This document shows positions 5,836-7,235 of a stretch of 7,235 bases of DNA, one piece after another (the stretch's first letter is position 1; each line of letters starts with the position of its first letter). A model generated the notes under the pieces. It had not been told where the DNA came from. It did not search any database and worked only from the letters and a program-made list of their open reading frames with translations. Origin of the DNA: a bacterium. GTDB taxonomy: Bacteria > Patescibacteriota > Minisyncoccia > Moranbacterales > UBA2206. The stretch lies in NCBI GenBank assembly GCA_021789395.1, contig JAJYJP010000043.1, positions 1 through 7,235 of the forward strand, written 5' to 3'. The translations under genes and the position numbers were made by a program.

Positions 5836-5859
5836 TTTAAAATTTAGAATTTAAAATTC
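5836..5859. repeat. A/T-rich spacer repeat, copy 4 (rplM-rpsI)
   Basis: TTTAAAATTTAGAATTTAAAATT in this spacer is an inverted-repeat-like arrangement (AATTTAAAATTT and GAATTTAAAATTC). It is shorter than the other copies but built from the same units; the overlapping stop codon region reads AATAATTT, like the start of copies 1-3. Confidence 0.5.
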
Positions 5860-5865
5860 ATCGAT

Positions 5866-6366
5866 ATGCCAGTAAAAAAAGTTGTGAAAAAAGTTAAAAA
5901 AGAGGCGTCCAAAGCCAGCTCGGCCAAGGAAGTGAAAGAAGCTAAGGGAACTGCAGCAAAGTTTTCCGGCCAGTATTTTTACGCAGTCGGAAAAAGAAAA
6001 ACTTCGGTAGCGCAAGTTAGGATTTATCCGATTAAAGAGGAAGGCAAATCAAAGGTTGTTGTCAATGAAAAAGAATTCGATGCTTATTTTCCAATAATCA
6101 GATTGCAGAATACCGTGAAAGATCCGTTGATTGGCACAGGTCAAGAAGGCAAATTTGACATATCAGTCAAAGTTTACGGCGGCGGTATAAGTTCTCAGGC
6201 GGAAGCGGTGAGGTTGGGCACGGCCAGAGCGCTGGTGAAATTTGATCAAACTTTTACCAAAGCGTTGAAAGATCTCGGGTTCTTGACTCGTGATTCCAGG
6301 GCGGTGGAAAGAAAGAAGCCGGGACTCAAGAAAGCCCGCAGATCTCCGCAGTGGGCGAAGCGTTAA
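5866..6366 (+). CDS. rpsI: 30S ribosomal protein S9 with basic N-terminal extension
   Basis: The 166-residue product has about 36 extra N-terminal residues, rich in Lys, Ala, Val and Ser (MPVKKVVKKVKKEASKASSA...), ahead of a standard S9 core. The core begins YFYAVGKRKTSVAQVRIYP (37-55), continues through VYGGGISSQAEAVRLGTARA (about 103-122) and ends with the conserved KKARRSPQWAKR tail. In known ribosomes the last Lys-Arg of S9 contacts the anticodon stem of P-site tRNA; that tail is intact here. It is the last gene of the operon, 30 bases after rplM and about 20 bases ahead of the terminator palindrome. The extension resembles the one on S11 in being charged and low in complexity but is basic rather than mixed. 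Confidence 0.97.
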   Translation: MPVKKVVKKVKKEASKASSAKEVKEAKGTAAKFSGQYFYAVGKRKTSVAQVRIYPIKEEGKSKVVVNEKEFDAYFPIIRLQNTVKDPLIGTGQEGKFDISVKVYGGGISSQAEAVRLGTARALVKFDQTFTKALKDLGFLTRDSRAVERKKPGLKKARRSPQWAKR

Positions 6367-6387
6367 AAATATTATTTCTATACTTTT

Positions 6388-6427
6388 CATAAAATAAAAA
6401 AGAGGCTAGCCTCTTTTTTATTTTATG
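6388..6427. terminator. Perfect 40-base palindromic bidirectional terminator
   Basis: The two 20-base arms are perfectly complementary, with the centre between 6407 and 6408. The core is GAGG (6402-6405), loop CTAG, CCTC (6410-6413). It is flanked by six As (6396-6401) and six Ts (6414-6419), then a further matched ATTTTA/TAAAAT extension. Read in either direction it gives a short GC stem followed by a U-run, so it should terminate both the plus-strand operon (rpsI stop at 6366) and the convergent minus-strand gene (stop at 6438). Confidence 0.9.
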
Positions 6428-6437
6428 TCATTTAGAT

Positions 6438-7235
6438 TTAAAATCCTAACGCGCTAGGGCTCAAATTAATAAGGGGAGTGGCTTCGGGAAAATTTACAGA
6501 GTATAAATCCGAAGATTTATTATTAGTATCGGTGTCGGTAAAGAATAATTTGTCTAACGAACCGTCATAAACGGCCGAGGTGTTATTAAGGCTGGTTTGG
6601 GGAAGATTCATCGAATTTCTGTGATCCCGCGAATCCAGCTCGATTATTTTAATTTGCGATCCCACGCTGAAAATTACGTGTTCATAGTCTTTGAACCATT
6701 GGACGTTGCTGATAGGGTCGGAATAGCGGGTAATGTCGTCGATTTCATTCTCGCTTCTTACCGGTTGCGTGTTCCAATCGCGCAAGAAATAGACGGAAAT
6801 TTGATTATCGGTCCAGAAAAGAAGCTTTTTCCCGTCGTTAGAAAATTGGATGTCTTCGACGTCATCTCCGAGTTTTTCAAAGTAGGTGTTGTGGTCACCC
6901 TGGTTATAGATGAATAATTCTTTATTGTTGTTGATGAACGCTATTCGAGAATCGTCGTAAACGATCAATTTTGCTGTCGGAACGGCGGGGGATTCGGGAA
7001 AGGAGGAAGTGATTTGGGTTGCTCCCGCTTTTCCGTCCAGGCTAGTTTTGAAAACCAATTCGTTGGGCATTTGCGTGTAATAAACATTGGAACCGGACAA
7101 GTCGTAGCTGGAAACATTTGTTGCAATGGTGGCAATATCGTTTTTGTCCGTAACGTTGGATCGATAAAGCGTGCCATTGTCGATAAAAAATAAATAGCCT
7201 TGATTGGAAGGATCCCAGCGAGCATCTTTAATATC
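6438..7235 (-). CDS. C-terminal part of a beta-propeller envelope protein (5' end beyond window)
   Basis: On the minus strand the frame is open from the right edge to the TAA at 6440-6438, giving 265 residues of a longer protein. The TTG at 7100 is not the true start, because the frame continues in good coding sequence to the edge (LFFIDNGTLYRSNV and so on). Short repeats of the form strand-turn-strand recur: YLFFIDNGTLYR, VYYTQMPNELVFKT, IAFINNNKELFIY, IQFSNDGKKLLFWTD, VQWFKDYEHVIFSVG and LDKLFFTDT. These are typical WD40-like or TolB-like propeller blades. In Patescibacteria, similar tails (DGKKLLFWTD, WFKDYEHVIF, IKIIELDSRD) belong, as I recall, to membrane-anchored PEGA-domain proteins; the N-terminal part that would confirm this is outside the window. 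Function is unknown. The gene converges on rpsI and shares its terminator. Confidence 0.75.
   Translation of the reverse strand, partial: DIKDARWDPSNQGYLFFIDNGTLYRSNVTDKNDIATIATNVSSYDLSGSNVYYTQMPNELVFKTSLDGKAGATQITSSFPESPAVPTAKLIVYDDSRIAFINNNKELFIYNQGDHNTYFEKLGDDVEDIQFSNDGKKLLFWTDNQISVYFLRDWNTQPVRSENEIDDITRYSDPISNVQWFKDYEHVIFSVGSQIKIIELDSRDHRNSMNLPQTSLNNTSAVYDGSLDKLFFTDTDTNNKSSDLYSVNFPEATPLINLSPSALGF

Noticed and set aside
6597..6917. 106-codon plus-strand frame opposite the beta-propeller gene
   Set aside because: The minus-strand frame is longer, open to the window edge and shows propeller repeats; the plus frame looks like a shadow.

Overview
The window reads as a ribosomal-protein operon from a Patescibacteria (Candidate Phyla Radiation) bacterium, probably of the Parcubacteria group. 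The lineage is inferred from several things seen together. The gene order is compact (IF-1, L36, S13, S11, S4, RNA polymerase alpha, L17, L13, S9). S11 and S9 carry charged N-terminal extensions. The spacers are almost pure A/T and the start codons lack Shine-Dalgarno sequences. The operon is flanked by two envelope proteins of kinds familiar from these genomes: a baseplate-J-like single-pass membrane protein and a beta-propeller protein. A 16S gene or a protein tree would be needed to place it more finely. Conserved glycines are encoded by GGN and every gene ends in TAA or TAG, so nothing suggests a recoded TGA.

Layout. Bases 1-1856 hold a plus-strand gene, open at the left edge, for a membrane-anchored baseplate-J-like protein with a long charged cytoplasmic tail. 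Its last codons overlap a near-consensus promoter (1843-1870) that should start the ribosomal operon. About 140 bases of leader RNA (1877-2017) follow. They can fold into competing structures and contain a possible 21-codon leader ORF ending three bases before infA. Then come infA (2018), rpmJ (2242, too short for usual ORF length cut-offs), rpsM (2407), rpsK (2840), rpsD (3348), rpoA (4043), rplQ (5036), rplM (5410) and rpsI (5866), all on the plus strand with gaps of 2 to about 60 bases. Four gaps carry related A/T-only repeat-like spacers, and the rpsD-rpoA gap carries a GC-rich hairpin with a UNCG-type tetraloop. A perfect 40-base palindrome (6388-6427) ends the operon and also serves the convergent minus-strand gene (6438 to the right edge), the C-terminal part of a beta-propeller protein.

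Function. The nine central genes supply 30S proteins (S13, S11, S4, S9), 50S proteins (L36, L17, L13), an initiation factor and the RNA polymerase subunit that nucleates core assembly, so one promoter would couple ribosome and polymerase supply. In well-studied bacteria S4 represses its own operon by binding its mRNA; rpsD lies here downstream of a structured leader, but any S4 control is inference. The coding content is ordinary. The points that merit a second look are regulatory: the infA leader, the hairpin before rpoA, the A/T spacers, the leaderless-like start sites, and one perfect in-frame Shine-Dalgarno plus ATG inside the first gene.
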